Shown: positions 38,985 to 49,570, counted from the first letter of the stretch. The stretch: DNA of 64,000 nt from Pseudomonas argentinensis (GCF_001839655.2 NZ_CP056087.1:2108001-2172000); one strand, 5' to 3'. The notes: generated from the sequence alone by a model not told the origin. Program-made: numbers and translations.

Positions 38985-38998
38985 GCCGGGAGTGAGCG

Positions 38999-39670
38999 AT
39001 GAGCACCGTTGATGGCGTAGGCTCCAGTTCCGTACTGGACAAATACCAGGTCAAGCAGGACAGCACGCAGAACAAGGAACTGGGCAAGGACCAGTTCCTC
39101 AACCTGCTGGTGGCCCAGTTGAACAACCAGAACCCGCTGGAGCCCCAGGGCAACGGCGAGTTCATCGCGCAGCTGGCGCAGTTCAGTACCGTGGAGGGGG
39201 TCGAGAAGCTCAATTCGAGCATGGAGACCATCCTGTCCGGCTATCAGTCGTCCCAGGCGCTGCAGGCGTCCTCGCTGGTCGGGCGCAAGGTGATCGTGCC
39301 GGTCGACAAGGCTGTCGTCGATACCAGCGAGAGTTTCAAGGCCAGCGCCGTGCTGCCGACCAGCAGCAGCAACGTGTACGTCAACGTTTACGACAGTTCC
39401 GGCGCGGTGGTCAATCGCATCAACCTGGGTGAGCAAAAAGCCGGCAACGTGAGCTTCATCTGGGATGGCAAGGATTCGAGCGGCAACGTGATGAAGCCGG
39501 GCACCTACAAGTTCGAGGCCCAGGCCACGTACGGCAACGAAACCAAGGGGCTTTATACCTTGCTGCCGGCCAACGTCGACAGCGTCACCCTGGGTGGCAA
39601 TGAATTGATGCTCAACCTGGCGGGGATCGGCAACGTGCCGTTGTCGCAGGTGCAGGTCATTGGTCAGTAA
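38999..39670 (+). CDS. flgD: Hook assembly scaffold FlgD
   Basis: 223 aa. The conserved N-terminus has DQFLNLLVAQLNNQNPLEPQ and GEFIAQLAQFSTVEGVEKL. The C-terminal half has the FlgD Tudor/FnIII-like fold (GNVSFIWDGKDSSGNVMKPG). FlgD caps the growing hook and is discarded. Starts 14 nt after flgC. Confidence 0.96.
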   Translation: MSTVDGVGSSSVLDKYQVKQDSTQNKELGKDQFLNLLVAQLNNQNPLEPQGNGEFIAQLAQFSTVEGVEKLNSSMETILSGYQSSQALQASSLVGRKVIVPVDKAVVDTSESFKASAVLPTSSSNVYVNVYDSSGAVVNRINLGEQKAGNVSFIWDGKDSSGNVMKPGTYKFEAQATYGNETKGLYTLLPANVDSVTLGGNELMLNLAGIGNVPLSQVQVIGQ

Positions 39671-39713
39671 TTAACAGGCTGTAACTGCCGGGTAGTCGGC
39701 AAGGAGAGTTTTC

Positions 39714-41195
39714 ATGTCGTTCAATATCGGTCTGAGTGGCCTGCGTGCTGCGACCAGCGACCTCAATGTGACGGGTAACAACATCGCCAACGCCGGCACC
39801 GCTGGCTTCAAGCAGTCACGCGCCGAGTTTGCCGACCTGTACGCCTCGTCGATGCTCAGCAGCGGCTCCAATCCGATCGGCAGTGGCGTGCTGCTCAGCG
39901 ATGTGTCCCAGCTGTTCAGCCAGGGCAACATCAACTACACGAAGAACTCGCTGGATCTGGCCATCAATGGCAGCGGCTTTTTCCGTACCAGCAACAACGG
40001 CGATATCAGCTACACCCGTGCCGGCTATTTCGGCACCGACCGTGAGGGTTTCATCGTCAACAACTTCGGGCACAACCTGCAGGGTTACGGCGTGGATGCC
40101 AACGGCAACCTGCAGAATGGCATCATCGGCAACCTGAAGGTGGAAACCGCCAGCCAGGCGCCGCGCTCGACGAGCACCATTACCCAGCCGTTCAACCTGA
40201 ACTCGACCGAGAGCGTGCCGGTGCTGAGACAGAGCGCTTATGACGGTGCCTATCAGACGGCGTTCAACGGTTCGCTGTTGCCAGGTAACCCGAACCCAAC
40301 TCCTGCGGAAATTGCCGCAGCTACCGCAGCGGCTACCCCGGCGCAGCTTGCAGCTGCCAATGCCGCAGGTGCTGCAGCAGGTACTACTGCGGCCAACGCT
40401 TCCTTCAACCCGGCGGACCCGACCAGTTACAACCGTTCTACCTCGGTCAACATCTATGACGCCCAGGGCAATGCGCATTCCTTTACCCAGTATTTCGTGA
40501 AGACCGGGGCTAACAACTGGGACGTCAAGATTCTGGTCGACGGCCGTAACCCGCTGAATCCGGCCAATACCCAGCCGCTTTCCGCCGGCATCAGCTTTGA
40601 CGCTGCCGGCAAGCTGCAGACCGTCGATCCCGCTGGCCTGAGCGCCGGGCTCAGTGTCAATCCGGACGGCTCCATCAGCATGAATGGCTGGATTCCCGCA
40701 GCGCCCACCAATGCCGAAGGCACTACCTGGGCCGCCAACGGCTCCGAAGCCAGTGCTGCGGTCAAGTTCGATTTCCGCGGCTCCTCGCAGTACAACAGCA
40801 CCTTCTCGGTGGCCAAGGTCGTGCAGGACGGCTATAGCACGGGCGAATTGGCTGGGCTCGAGATCGACGAGACCGGCGTTCTTTTCGCCCGCTACACCAA
40901 CGGTCAGACCAAGGTGCAGGGCCAGCTGGTGCTAGCCAATTTCGCCAACATGCAGGGCTTGACTCCGGTGGGCAAGACCGCCTGGGTGCAATCCTCGGAG
41001 TCCGGCGAGCCGGTGATTGGAACGCCGCGAAGCGGCACCTTGGGCAGCCTGCAATCGGGCGCGCTGGAGGACTCCAACGTCGAGCTGTCCGACCAACTGG
41101 TCAACCTGATCGTGGCGCAGCGCAACTACCAGGCCAACGCCAAGACCATCGAAACCGAAAGCGCCATCACGCAGACCATCATCAACCTGCGTTGA
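39714..41195 (+). CDS. flgE: Flagellar hook protein FlgE
   Basis: 493 aa. Typical ends: MSFNIGLSGLRAATSDLNVT, NNIANAGTAGFKQSRAEFAD and the C-terminal SNVELSDQLVNLIVAQRNYQ. Residues about 190-235 form an Ala/Thr/Pro-rich low-complexity stretch in the outer domain, between FNGSLLPGNPNP and SFNPADPTSYN, not present in short FlgE proteins. It builds the hook. GGAG lies upstream of the start and an intrinsic terminator 55 nt after the stop. Confidence 0.96.
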   Translation: MSFNIGLSGLRAATSDLNVTGNNIANAGTAGFKQSRAEFADLYASSMLSSGSNPIGSGVLLSDVSQLFSQGNINYTKNSLDLAINGSGFFRTSNNGDISYTRAGYFGTDREGFIVNNFGHNLQGYGVDANGNLQNGIIGNLKVETASQAPRSTSTITQPFNLNSTESVPVLRQSAYDGAYQTAFNGSLLPGNPNPTPAEIAAATAAATPAQLAAANAAGAAAGTTAANASFNPADPTSYNRSTSVNIYDAQGNAHSFTQYFVKTGANNWDVKILVDGRNPLNPANTQPLSAGISFDAAGKLQTVDPAGLSAGLSVNPDGSISMNGWIPAAPTNAEGTTWAANGSEASAAVKFDFRGSSQYNSTFSVAKVVQDGYSTGELAGLEIDETGVLFARYTNGQTKVQGQLVLANFANMQGLTPVGKTAWVQSSESGEPVIGTPRSGTLGSLQSGALEDSNVELSDQLVNLIVAQRNYQANAKTIETESAITQTIINLR

Positions 41196-41250
41196 TAGCG
41201 TCAGGGAGTCGTTGCCGGAACCGGCAACGACTCGCCGAACGACAAAATAC

Positions 41251-41277
41251 AGGCTCCCTCGGGAGCCTTTTGTTTTT
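41251..41277 (+). terminator. Rho-independent terminator after flgE
   Basis: AGGCTCCC-TC-GGGAGCCT followed by TTTGTTTTT. It separates the flgBCDE and flgF-L transcription units. Confidence 0.9.
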
Positions 41278-41322
41278 ATAAAAACTCTTTTAATTCAGTT
41301 GCTTATTTGTTTTTTTGTGATG

Positions 41323-41338
41323 TGGCATGTGTATTGCT
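41323..41338 (+). promoter_or_regulatory. Sigma-54 promoter of flgF operon
   Basis: TGGCATGTGTATTGCT, GG and GC 10 nt apart, preceded by an AT-rich stretch and 51 nt before flgF. Confidence 0.88.
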
Positions 41339-41388
41339 TTTGAGGTGTGGACAGAGTCGCGGGCGCGTCGCCCACCTCGGAGGAAAAC

Positions 41389-42129
41389 ATGGACAAGATG
41401 CTGTACGTCTCCATGACTGGTGCCCATAACAACACCTTGGCCCAGCGTGCTCACGCCAACAATCTGGCGAACATCTCCACCACCGGTTTTCGCCGTGATT
41501 TCGAGCAGGCGCGTTCGATGCCGATTTTCGGTGAGACCCAACCTTCGCGCGTATTCGCCATGAGCGAGCGACCGGGCACCGACTTCACGCCGGGCTCGTT
41601 GCAGGAAACCGGGCGCGATCTGGACGTCGCCATCGGCGGCAAGGGCTGGCTGGCGGTGCAGGCCCCCGACGGTACCGAGGCATACGTGCGCACCGCGAGC
41701 CTGAATGTAGATGCCCAGGGCATGTTGCGCACCGGCAACGGCATGCCGGTCATGGGCAATGCCGGTCCCATTGCCGTGCCGCCTGAGCAGAAGATCGAGA
41801 TCGGCCAGGACGGCACCATCAGTATCCGCGCCCTCGGCGAAGCGCCCCGGGTGCTGGCCGAGGTCGACCGGCTGCGACTGGTCAATCCTGACCTAAAGCA
41901 GATGCAGAAGGGCACCGACGGGCTGATCCGCTTCAACGGCCCGCAGCCGCCGGAAGCCGACGCCACGGTGCAGATCACCTCGGGCTTTCTGGAGTCGAGC
42001 AACGTCAATGCGGTCGAGGAGATGACCTCGATCCTGGCGCTGTCCCGGCAGTTCGAACTGTCCGTCAAGATGATGCGCACTGCAGAAGATAATGACACTG
42101 CCATGGCGCGTGTCTTGCAAATGAGCTGA
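41389..42129 (+). CDS. flgF: Flagellar proximal rod protein FlgF
   Basis: 246 aa from ATG 41389 (CGGAGGAAA just upstream). Signature AHANNLANISTTGFRRDFEQ at the N-terminus and SGFLESSNVNAVEEMTSILA at the C-terminus. Paralogous to FlgG but shorter, as expected for the proximal rod subunit. Confidence 0.95.
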   Translation: MDKMLYVSMTGAHNNTLAQRAHANNLANISTTGFRRDFEQARSMPIFGETQPSRVFAMSERPGTDFTPGSLQETGRDLDVAIGGKGWLAVQAPDGTEAYVRTASLNVDAQGMLRTGNGMPVMGNAGPIAVPPEQKIEIGQDGTISIRALGEAPRVLAEVDRLRLVNPDLKQMQKGTDGLIRFNGPQPPEADATVQITSGFLESSNVNAVEEMTSILALSRQFELSVKMMRTAEDNDTAMARVLQMS

Positions 42130-42175
42130 TAACCAACGCGCGGCGCCACGATTCCGGCGCCCGAGGAGAAACGCT

Positions 42176-42961
42176 ATGCTTCCGGCACTTTGGGTCAGCA
42201 AGACCGGCCTGTCCGCTCAGGACATGAACCTGACGACCATTTCCAACAACCTGGCCAACGTGTCCACCACGGGCTTCAAGCGCGACCGCGCCGAGTTCGA
42301 GGATCTGCTGTACCAGATCCGTCGCCAGCCAGGCGGCCAGTCCAGCCAGGACAGCCAATTGCCGTCCGGCCTGCAGCTGGGTACCGGTGTGCGCATCAAC
42401 GGCACCCAGAAGATCTTCACCGCAGGCAGCCTGCAGACCACCGAGCAGCCGATGGACATGGCGGTCAACGGCCGTGGCTTCTTCCAGGTGCTGATGCCCG
42501 ATGGCACGGTGTCCTACACCCGTGATGGCAGCTTCCACCTGAACTCCAACGGCCAGGTGGTCACCTCCCAGGGCTTCGCCCTGGAGCCCGCCATCGTGCT
42601 GCCGCCGGAAGTGCGCACCTTTACCGTCGGCGAGGACGGTACCGCGTCGGTCACCACCACCGGTAACCCGCAGCCGCAGATCGTCGGCAACATCCAGATC
42701 GCCGACTTCATCAACCCTGGTGGTTTGGAAGCGATCGGCAACAACCTGTTCCTGGAAACCGCTTCCAGCGGTGCGCCGCAGGTCGGTACGCCTGGCCTCA
42801 ACGGCCTGGGCACGACCCTGCAGAACACCCTGGAAAACTCCAACGTCAGCGTGGTCGAGGAGATGGTCAACATGATCACCACCCAGCGCGCCTACGAGAT
42901 GAACTCCAAGGTCATCTCCACCGCTGACCAGATGCTGTCCTTCGTTACCCAGAACCTTTAA
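42176..42961 (+). CDS. flgG: Flagellar distal rod protein FlgG
   Basis: 261 aa, standard length. ALWVSKTGLSAQDMNLTTI, SNNLANVSTTGFKRDRAEFE, MDMAVNGRGFFQVLMPDG, and the C-terminal NVSVVEEMVNMITTQRAYEM. Forms the drive-shaft distal rod. GAGGAG upstream of the start. Confidence 0.97.
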   Translation: MLPALWVSKTGLSAQDMNLTTISNNLANVSTTGFKRDRAEFEDLLYQIRRQPGGQSSQDSQLPSGLQLGTGVRINGTQKIFTAGSLQTTEQPMDMAVNGRGFFQVLMPDGTVSYTRDGSFHLNSNGQVVTSQGFALEPAIVLPPEVRTFTVGEDGTASVTTTGNPQPQIVGNIQIADFINPGGLEAIGNNLFLETASSGAPQVGTPGLNGLGTTLQNTLENSNVSVVEEMVNMITTQRAYEMNSKVISTADQMLSFVTQNL

Positions 42962-43022
42962 GACCCCGGGGTAGGGCATCGGCCCGCCCCCTGATACGCC
43001 TGAACGCTGTGAGGTAGTGGTT

Positions 43023-43736
43023 ATGAACCGCTTGGTGTGTGTGTTCTCGATTCTCGGCAGCGTAGTGCTGAGTGGCTGCGTGGCGCCTGCCGCCAAGCCC
43101 AACGATCCGTACTACGCACCTGTACTGCCGCGCACACCGCTGCCGGCTGCGCAGAACAACGGCTCGATCTTCCAGTCCGGGTTTGAAAACAACCTGTACG
43201 GCGATCGCAAGGCCTTTCGCGTGGGTGACGTGATCACCATCAGCCTCAGCGAACGGATGCAGGCCAGCAAGAACGCCAGCTCGCAGATGTCCAAGGACAG
43301 CAACGCCAATATCGGCCTGACCTCGCTGTTCGGCGGTGGGGTATCGATCGACAACCCCAGCTCCGGCCTCAACCCGCTGAAAGCCGAGAACCTGGGGCTC
43401 AGCGCCCAGTACGGCGCCCAGCGTGACACCAGCGGCTCCGGTCAGGCCGGGCAGAGCAACAGCCTGACCGGCTCGATCACCGTGACCGTGGCCGAGGTGC
43501 TGCCCAACGGCCTGCTGGTGGTGCGCGGCGAGAAGTGGATGACCCTCAATACCGGTGACGAGCTGGTACGCATCGCCGGCCTGGTGCGCTCCGACGACGT
43601 GGCCCGCGACAACACCGTGGCCTCGACCCGTATCGCCGATGCGCGCATCACCTACTCCGGTACCGGCGCCTTCGCCGATGCCAGCCAGCCGGGGTGGCTG
43701 GACCGCTTCTTCGTCAGCCCGCTGTGGCCGTTCTGA
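43023..43736 (+). CDS. flgH: Flagellar L-ring lipoprotein FlgH
   Basis: 237 aa from ATG 43023, chosen because GAGG lies 8 nt upstream. A GTG two codons earlier is also possible. Lipobox VLSGC with Cys19, then the FlgH core: [42 protein letters not shown] and [16 protein letters not shown]. It forms the outer-membrane L ring. Confidence 0.96.
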   Translation: MNRLVCVFSILGSVVLSGCVAPAAKPNDPYYAPVLPRTPLPAAQNNGSIFQSGFENNLYGDRKAFRVGDVITISLSERMQASKNASSQMSKDSNANIGLTSLFGGGVSIDNPSSGLNPLKAENLGLSAQYGAQRDTSGSGQAGQSNSLTGSITVTVAEVLPNGLLVVRGEKWMTLNTGDELVRIAGLVRSDDVARDNTVASTRIADARITYSGTGAFADASQPGWLDRFFVSPLWPF

Positions 43737-43742
43737 GGTTAA

Positions 43743-44846
43743 ATGATCATGCGTAAATGGATCATCACCGTTGCTGCGCTGTTGCTGGCCTCGACCGCTC
43801 AAGCCGAGCGGCTCAAGGATTTGGCCAGCATCCAGGGCGTGCGCACCAACCAGTTGATCGGCTACGGCCTGGTCGTGGGCCTCAATGGAAGTGGCGACCA
43901 GACCACCCAGACGCCGTTCACCGTACAGACCTTCAACAACATGATGGCGCAGTTCGGCATCAAGGTGCCGGAGGGCGGCAACGTGCAGTTGAAGAACGTC
44001 GCGGCGGTGTCCATCCACGCCGACCTGCCGCCGTTCGCCAAGCCTGGGCAGACCATCGACGTGACCATTTCCTCGATCGGTAACGCCAAGAGCCTGCGCG
44101 GTGGCAGCCTGCTGATGACGCCGCTCAAGGGTATCGACGGCAACACCTACGCCATCGCCCAGGGCAACCTGGTGGTGGGCGGCTTCGACGCCAGCGGCGC
44201 CGATGGCTCGCGCATCACCGTCAACGTTCCGTCGGCTGGCCGTATCCCCGGCGGTGCAACGGTCGAGCGCCCGGTGCCGAGCGGCTTCGATCAGGGCAAT
44301 ACCCTGACCCTGAACCTCAATCGCCCGGATTTCACCACCGCCAAGAACATCGTCGATCACATCAACGAGTTGCTCGGCCCGGGTGTCGCCCAGGCGTTGG
44401 ACGGCGGCTCGATTCGCGTCAGCGCGCCGCTCGATCCGAGCCAGCGCGTCGACTACCTGTCGATTCTGGAAAACCTGGAAGTCGACGTCGGCCAGGCGGT
44501 GGCCAAGGTCATCATCAACTCGCGCACCGGCACCATCGTCATTGGCCAGAACGTGCGTGTGCAGCCTGCAGCGGTGACCCACGGCAGCCTGACGGTGACC
44601 ATCACCGAAGACCCGATCGTCAGCCAGCCGGGCGCGCTGTCCGGCGGCGAAACCGCCGTGGTGCCGCGTTCGCGCGTCGGTGCGGACGAAGAACAGAAAC
44701 CGATGTTCAAGTTCGGTCCTGGTACCACCCTCGACGAGATCGTGCGGGCAGTGAACCAGGTAGGCGCTGCGCCTTCCGACCTGATGGCCATCCTGGAGGC
44801 GCTCAAGCAAGCCGGCGCTCTGCAGGCCGACCTGATCGTGATTTAA
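43743..44846 (+). CDS. flgI: Flagellar P-ring protein FlgI
   Basis: 367 aa from ATG 43743 (a second ATG at 43749 is an equal candidate). Signal peptide [19 protein letters not shown], then [39 protein letters not shown] and [19 protein letters not shown]. Forms the periplasmic P ring with help from FlgA. Confidence 0.97.
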   Translation: MIMRKWIITVAALLLASTAQAERLKDLASIQGVRTNQLIGYGLVVGLNGSGDQTTQTPFTVQTFNNMMAQFGIKVPEGGNVQLKNVAAVSIHADLPPFAKPGQTIDVTISSIGNAKSLRGGSLLMTPLKGIDGNTYAIAQGNLVVGGFDASGADGSRITVNVPSAGRIPGGATVERPVPSGFDQGNTLTLNLNRPDFTTAKNIVDHINELLGPGVAQALDGGSIRVSAPLDPSQRVDYLSILENLEVDVGQAVAKVIINSRTGTIVIGQNVRVQPAAVTHGSLTVTITEDPIVSQPGALSGGETAVVPRSRVGADEEQKPMFKFGPGTTLDEIVRAVNQVGAAPSDLMAILEALKQAGALQADLIVI

Positions 44847-44858
44847 AGGACACGCGAC

Positions 44859-46082
44859 ATGGATACTCGACTCTCGGCATCCGGCACCAGCACCGTCGAC
44901 AGCGGTGCCTACACCGATCTCAATCGCCTCAACCAGTTCAAGGTGGGGGGCGACAATGAGGAGAACATTCGCAAGGTCGCGAAGGAGTTCGAGTCGCTGT
45001 TTCTCAACGAAATGCTCAAGACCATGCGCTCGGCCAACGAAGTGTTCGGTGAAGGCAACTTCATGAACAGCAACGAGGCCAAGACCTACCAGGACATGTA
45101 CGACCAGCAGTTGTCGGTGACCATGGCCGGCAACAAGAACGGTATCGGCCTGGCCGACGTGATGGCGCGGCAGATGTCGAAGATGAAGAGCGTCAGCGAC
45201 CGGCCCAACCCGTTCGCCCAGGTCGACGCACCCGTGCCGGCGGCGCCGAGCAAGCCGCTGGCACGTGGCGAAGCCGCTGCCGATGTAGCGCCGACGCGGG
45301 TCGAGAAGATCAGCGCGGCGGCAGATCCCGAGCGCAACGACATGACGCTGATCAATCAGCGCCGTCTGTCGTTGCCGGGCAAACTGGCCCAGCGCATCCA
45401 GGCCGGCATCGTGCCGGGCGCCGAGTCGCCCACGGCAGCTACCGCGGCCAATACGCTGGCCGGTGACGCCATTGGTAAACCGCTGGCCAAAGGCGACTGG
45501 TTGCCTGCCAAAGCCTACGCCGCACCGGCCGAACGCCGCCTGAACATCAATGGCAGCGAGGAGATCGCCAGCCGCACGACGTTCAAGTCGGCCAAGGAAT
45601 TCATGGAAACCATGTTGCCGATGGCCGAGAAGGCGGCTGCCCAGCTGGGCGTTGATCCCACCTACCTGGTTGCCCAGGCGGCGCTGGAAACCGGCTGGGG
45701 CAAGTCGATCATCAAGCAGGGCGATGGCAGCAGCAGCTACAACCTGTTCGGCATCAAGACCCACAACACCTGGAGCGGTGATTCCGCCCGGGTGATGACC
45801 ACCGAATACCAGAACGGCAAACCGGTGAAGGAGGCGGCCTCGTTTCGCTCCTACGAATCCTTCGCCCACAGCTTCGAGGATTACGTGAGCTTCCTGCAGA
45901 GCAATGGGCGGTACGAAAAGGCGCTGAGCTCCACCGCCAACCCCGAGCAGTTCGCCCGCGAATTGCAGAAAGCCGGCTATGCCACCGATCCGCAGTATGC
46001 CCGCAAGGTCTCGCAGATCGCCCGCAAGCTGTCGACCTACCAGATGATCGCGGCCAACGGCGCGCCCTCGAACAAGGGATGA
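44859..46082 (+). CDS. flgJ: Rod cap / peptidoglycan hydrolase FlgJ
   Basis: 407 aa, longer than the enteric 313 because of a Pro/Ala-rich linker (about residues 115-240). N-terminal rod-cap domain: KVAKEFESLFLNEMLKTMRS. C-terminal glucosaminidase domain: YLVAQAALETGWGKSII contains the catalytic Glu, followed by SYNLFGIKT and FRSYESFAHSFEDYVSF. It caps the rod and opens the murein for it. It starts 12 nt after flgI. Confidence 0.96.
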   Translation: MDTRLSASGTSTVDSGAYTDLNRLNQFKVGGDNEENIRKVAKEFESLFLNEMLKTMRSANEVFGEGNFMNSNEAKTYQDMYDQQLSVTMAGNKNGIGLADVMARQMSKMKSVSDRPNPFAQVDAPVPAAPSKPLARGEAAADVAPTRVEKISAAADPERNDMTLINQRRLSLPGKLAQRIQAGIVPGAESPTAATAANTLAGDAIGKPLAKGDWLPAKAYAAPAERRLNINGSEEIASRTTFKSAKEFMETMLPMAEKAAAQLGVDPTYLVAQAALETGWGKSIIKQGDGSSSYNLFGIKTHNTWSGDSARVMTTEYQNGKPVKEAASFRSYESFAHSFEDYVSFLQSNGRYEKALSSTANPEQFARELQKAGYATDPQYARKVSQIARKLSTYQMIAANGAPSNKG

Positions 46083-46088
46083 TGAAGC

Positions 46089-48128
46089 ATGGCTGACCTA
46101 CTGAACATAGGCCTGTCGGGCTTGGCGGCGAACAAGACTTCGCTGGCCGTGACCGGTCACAACATCACCAACATCAATACACCGGGGTTCTCGCGCCAGG
46201 ACACCATCCAGGCGACGCGTACGCCGGAGTTCAGCGGTGCCGGCTACATCGGCAGCGGCACCTCACTGGTGGACATCCGCCGTAGCTACAGCGAGTTTCT
46301 CACCACCCAGTTGCGCAGCAGCACCGCGCTGAGCAGCGACGTGAAGGCCTACAAGAGCCAGATCGACCAGCTCGATTCCTTGCTCGCCGGCACCACCACG
46401 GGTGTGACGCCTTCGTTGCAGAAGTTCTTTTCGGCCATGCAGACGGCTGCCGAGGATCCCTCCAACCTGCCTGCGCGCCAGCTGGTGCTTTCCGAGGCGC
46501 AAGGGCTGAGCCGGCGCTTCAACACTGTCTACGACCGCTTGAACGAGCAGAACAGCTTCGCCAACAAGCAAATGGGCGCCGTTACCGAGCAGATCAACCG
46601 CCTTGCCGGCTCCATTGGCCGACTCAACGAGTCGATCGCCATTGCCCAATCCAACGGCAGCCAGCCCAACGACCTGCTGGATGCGCGTGAGGAGGCGGTG
46701 CGTCAGTTGGCGACTTTCGTGGGCGTCAACGTGGTGGCACAGAACGACGGCTCGCAGAACGTTTTCATCGGCTCCGGGCAGCCGCTGGTGATCGGCAGCA
46801 ACGCCGCGCGCCTGGAAGTGGTACCTGGCAGCAACGACCCGAATCGTTCCGAAGTCCAGTTCATCGTTGGCGCCGCCCGGCAGACCATCACCACGCAGGT
46901 GACCGGGGGCGAGCTGGGCGGCATCCTGCGTTATCGCGAAGACGTTCTGGACAAGACCTTCAACTCCCTTGGGCGCCTTGCGCTGTCGATCAACGATCAG
47001 GTCAACAGTCAGCTGGGCCAGGGCCTGGACCTCAAGGGGCAGGTCGGTACCAAGCTGTTCGGTGACTTCAATGAGGAGTCGCTGGCGCGCCTGCGCGTGC
47101 TGCCGTCCACTACGAACAGCAGCAATGCCTCGCCAATCTTGAACATCAGCAACAGTTCGTTGTTGACCACCAGTGATTACCGCCTGGAGTTCGATGGCAG
47201 CAATTACACCGCGCGGCGACTGAGCGACAACCAGTCGATGACCGTCATGCAGAACCCGCCGGGCACCCTGAGCTTTCAGGACAGCGCCGGCCGCAACCAG
47301 GGTTTCCAGATCGTTGTCGGTACCCCTGCACCGGCCGCCGGCGACTCCTTCGTGCTGCAGCCGACCCGTATCGGCGCCTCGACCATGTCTATCGTGCTGG
47401 ATCAGGCCGACCAGCTGGCCTTCGCCGCGCCGATTCGCTCCGAGGCCAACCTGCAGAACCGCGGCAATGGGGTGATCAGCCAGCCGACGTTGCAGCCTTC
47501 GGGCAGCAGCATCAATCCCGCTGCATTGCAGGCCGCCTTTCCACCCGTCACGCTGACCTATGACTCGGCATCGGGGGGCTTCACCGGCCTGCCGGCAGGT
47601 GCAACCTTGGTTCGCGTCGACAACAAGGGGCAGCCGATCACGCCAGCGCCGACGCCACTGTTCGAGCCGGGCCTGCAGAACAACTACCAGCTGACCATGG
47701 CGGACGGCACCCGGGTCAACATGAGCCTCAGCGGCCGCCCGCAAAATGGCGACCGCTTCGACATCGCCTTCAACCAGAACGGTGTCTCGGACAACCGCAA
47801 CGCGCTGGCCTTGGTCGGCCTGCAGAACAAGCAGGTGGTAGGGGTCGATCCCACCGTTACCGGCGTCGCCACCGGCTCCAGTTTCACCGACAGTTACGGC
47901 GACCTGATCGAACGCGTCGGCACCCTGACCGCCCAGGCCCGCCAGGACAGCGAGGCGACCGGTGCTATTCTCAAACAGGCACAGGACAACCGTGATTCGC
48001 TGTCCGCGGTCAACCTGGACGAAGAGGCGGCCAACCTGATCAAGTTCGAGCAGTACTACAACGCCTCCGCCCAGGTGATTCAAGTTGCGCGCTCGTTGTT
48101 CGATACCCTTATCGGAGCATTCAGGTAG
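46089..48128 (+). CDS. flgK: Hook-filament junction protein FlgK (HAP1)
   Basis: 679 aa, longer than enteric FlgK (about 547) but typical for pseudomonads. N-terminus LLNIGLSGLAANKTSLAVTG and NITNINTPGFSRQ, C-terminus NLDEEAANLIKFEQYYNASAQVI. First junction protein between hook and filament. Starts 6 nt after flgJ. Confidence 0.96.
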   Translation: MADLLNIGLSGLAANKTSLAVTGHNITNINTPGFSRQDTIQATRTPEFSGAGYIGSGTSLVDIRRSYSEFLTTQLRSSTALSSDVKAYKSQIDQLDSLLAGTTTGVTPSLQKFFSAMQTAAEDPSNLPARQLVLSEAQGLSRRFNTVYDRLNEQNSFANKQMGAVTEQINRLAGSIGRLNESIAIAQSNGSQPNDLLDAREEAVRQLATFVGVNVVAQNDGSQNVFIGSGQPLVIGSNAARLEVVPGSNDPNRSEVQFIVGAARQTITTQVTGGELGGILRYREDVLDKTFNSLGRLALSINDQVNSQLGQGLDLKGQVGTKLFGDFNEESLARLRVLPSTTNSSNASPILNISNSSLLTTSDYRLEFDGSNYTARRLSDNQSMTVMQNPPGTLSFQDSAGRNQGFQIVVGTPAPAAGDSFVLQPTRIGASTMSIVLDQADQLAFAAPIRSEANLQNRGNGVISQPTLQPSGSSINPAALQAAFPPVTLTYDSASGGFTGLPAGATLVRVDNKGQPITPAPTPLFEPGLQNNYQLTMADGTRVNMSLSGRPQNGDRFDIAFNQNGVSDNRNALALVGLQNKQVVGVDPTVTGVATGSSFTDSYGDLIERVGTLTAQARQDSEATGAILKQAQDNRDSLSAVNLDEEAANLIKFEQYYNASAQVIQVARSLFDTLIGAFR

Positions 48129-48325
48129 CGAGTAGGGCGTCGCGCTCGCCGTGAGGCGGGCAGGGTCGTAACGCGGTGTCAGCGTTGCCCGCTGGATGTG
48201 CCGCGTGGGCGCGCCACTAACGATTATCCGTTCGACCACCCGGCAAACGGCAGGTGGTTCAACAAATCCCCAAGCGGGTGCGGGGCTGGCCAACGTCAGC
48301 CACCGTCAGAGAAGACGAGGCTGTT

Positions 48326-49570
48326 ATGCGCATTTCTACTGTTCAGGCGTTCAACAACGGCGTGCAAGGCCTGCAGCGCAACTACGCCAATGCCATTCGC
48401 ACCCAGGAACAGATCAGTACCGGTAATCGCATTCTCACTCCAGCTGACGATCCGGTCGCGTCGGTGCGCCTGTTGCAGCTCGAGCAGCAGCAGAACGTAT
48501 TGAGCCAGCACAAGGAAAACCTCACGGCGGCCGATAACAGCCTGGTGCAGGAAGAGTCCGTTCTCAACTCGATCAATACCGTCCTGCTCCGTGTCCAGGA
48601 GCTCGCCGTTCGCTCTGGCAGTGGCTCGCTCAGTGCCGATGATCGCAAGTCCAATGCGGCCGAATTGCGTGAGCGGGAAAATGAGCTGCTGGGCCTGATG
48701 AACACCAAGAATGCCCGCGGCGAGTACCTGTTCTCCGGCTTTCAGGGCAAGGCCGAGCCTTTTGTCCGCAATGCCGATGGCACCTACAGCTATCAAGGTG
48801 ACGAGGGGCAGCGCAAGTTGGAAATTGCCAGCTCGCTGAATGTGGCGATCAGCGATAACGGTAAGAAGGTTTTCCAGAATGTCACCAATGCCGGGCGGCT
48901 GGATGCCACGCCGACGCTGCAGGCAGGCTCGACGCTGCGTGCCTCTACCCCATTGGTGCAGGATGAGGTGGCGTTTACCGGCACGCCCGGTTTCCCGGAC
49001 GGCGGTGTCGATATCGTGTTCGGCAACCCCAGTGCCACCAGCTATGAAGTGTTCGCGGCTGGCACTACGACGCCGCGCTTGGCCGCAGGCTCCATGGATG
49101 AAAACGAGAAAACCGCCGACAAGTTGGTATTTCGCGGGGTCATGATCAATTTCGATGGCGTGCCGGCCGCTGGTGATCGCATCACCGTGACAGCCGACCC
49201 CAACAAACAGACCCAAGGCGTTCTGGATTCGATTGCCAATCTGCGCAAGGCGCTCGAAGAAACGCCGTCGACGCCTGAGGGCGGGCTGATGGTGCGTGAT
49301 GCAGTCGCCGAGGCCATCACCAATCTGTCCAATGCCAGTATCGTGATCGACAGCACGCGTGGTGACATCGGTGCGCGGCGCAACATCATCGATACCACGC
49401 TCACCAGTAACGAAGACTCGGCCCTGGGCAACAAGGCCGTGCAGGCCGAACTGCGTGAGCTGGATTATCCAGAAGCCCTTTCTCGCCTGTCTTTCCAAAG
49501 CCTGATTCTTGACGCAGCGCAGCAGAGCTACGTGAAGATCAGTGGTCTTAACTTGTTCAGCAAGCTTTGA
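48326..49570 (+). CDS. flgL: Hook-filament junction protein FlgL (HAP3)
   Basis: 414 aa from ATG 48326 (GACGAGG upstream), preceded by a 197-nt gap after flgK. Flagellin-like ends: MRISTVQAFNNGVQGLQRNY, EQISTGNRILTPADDPVA, and the C-terminal DYPEALSRLSFQSLILDAAQ. Second junction protein and last gene of the flgF-L run. Confidence 0.95.
   Translation: MRISTVQAFNNGVQGLQRNYANAIRTQEQISTGNRILTPADDPVASVRLLQLEQQQNVLSQHKENLTAADNSLVQEESVLNSINTVLLRVQELAVRSGSGSLSADDRKSNAAELRERENELLGLMNTKNARGEYLFSGFQGKAEPFVRNADGTYSYQGDEGQRKLEIASSLNVAISDNGKKVFQNVTNAGRLDATPTLQAGSTLRASTPLVQDEVAFTGTPGFPDGGVDIVFGNPSATSYEVFAAGTTTPRLAAGSMDENEKTADKLVFRGVMINFDGVPAAGDRITVTADPNKQTQGVLDSIANLRKALEETPSTPEGGLMVRDAVAEAITNLSNASIVIDSTRGDIGARRNIIDTTLTSNEDSALGNKAVQAELRELDYPEALSRLSFQSLILDAAQQSYVKISGLNLFSKL

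Noticed and set aside
42945..45869. 974-codon minus-strand open frame
   Set aside because: Antisense to flgH, flgI and flgJ, which are certain. It is a compositional artefact of GC-rich codon bias.
46263..48293. 676-codon minus-strand open frame
   Set aside because: Antisense of flgK. No start signal and no similarity.
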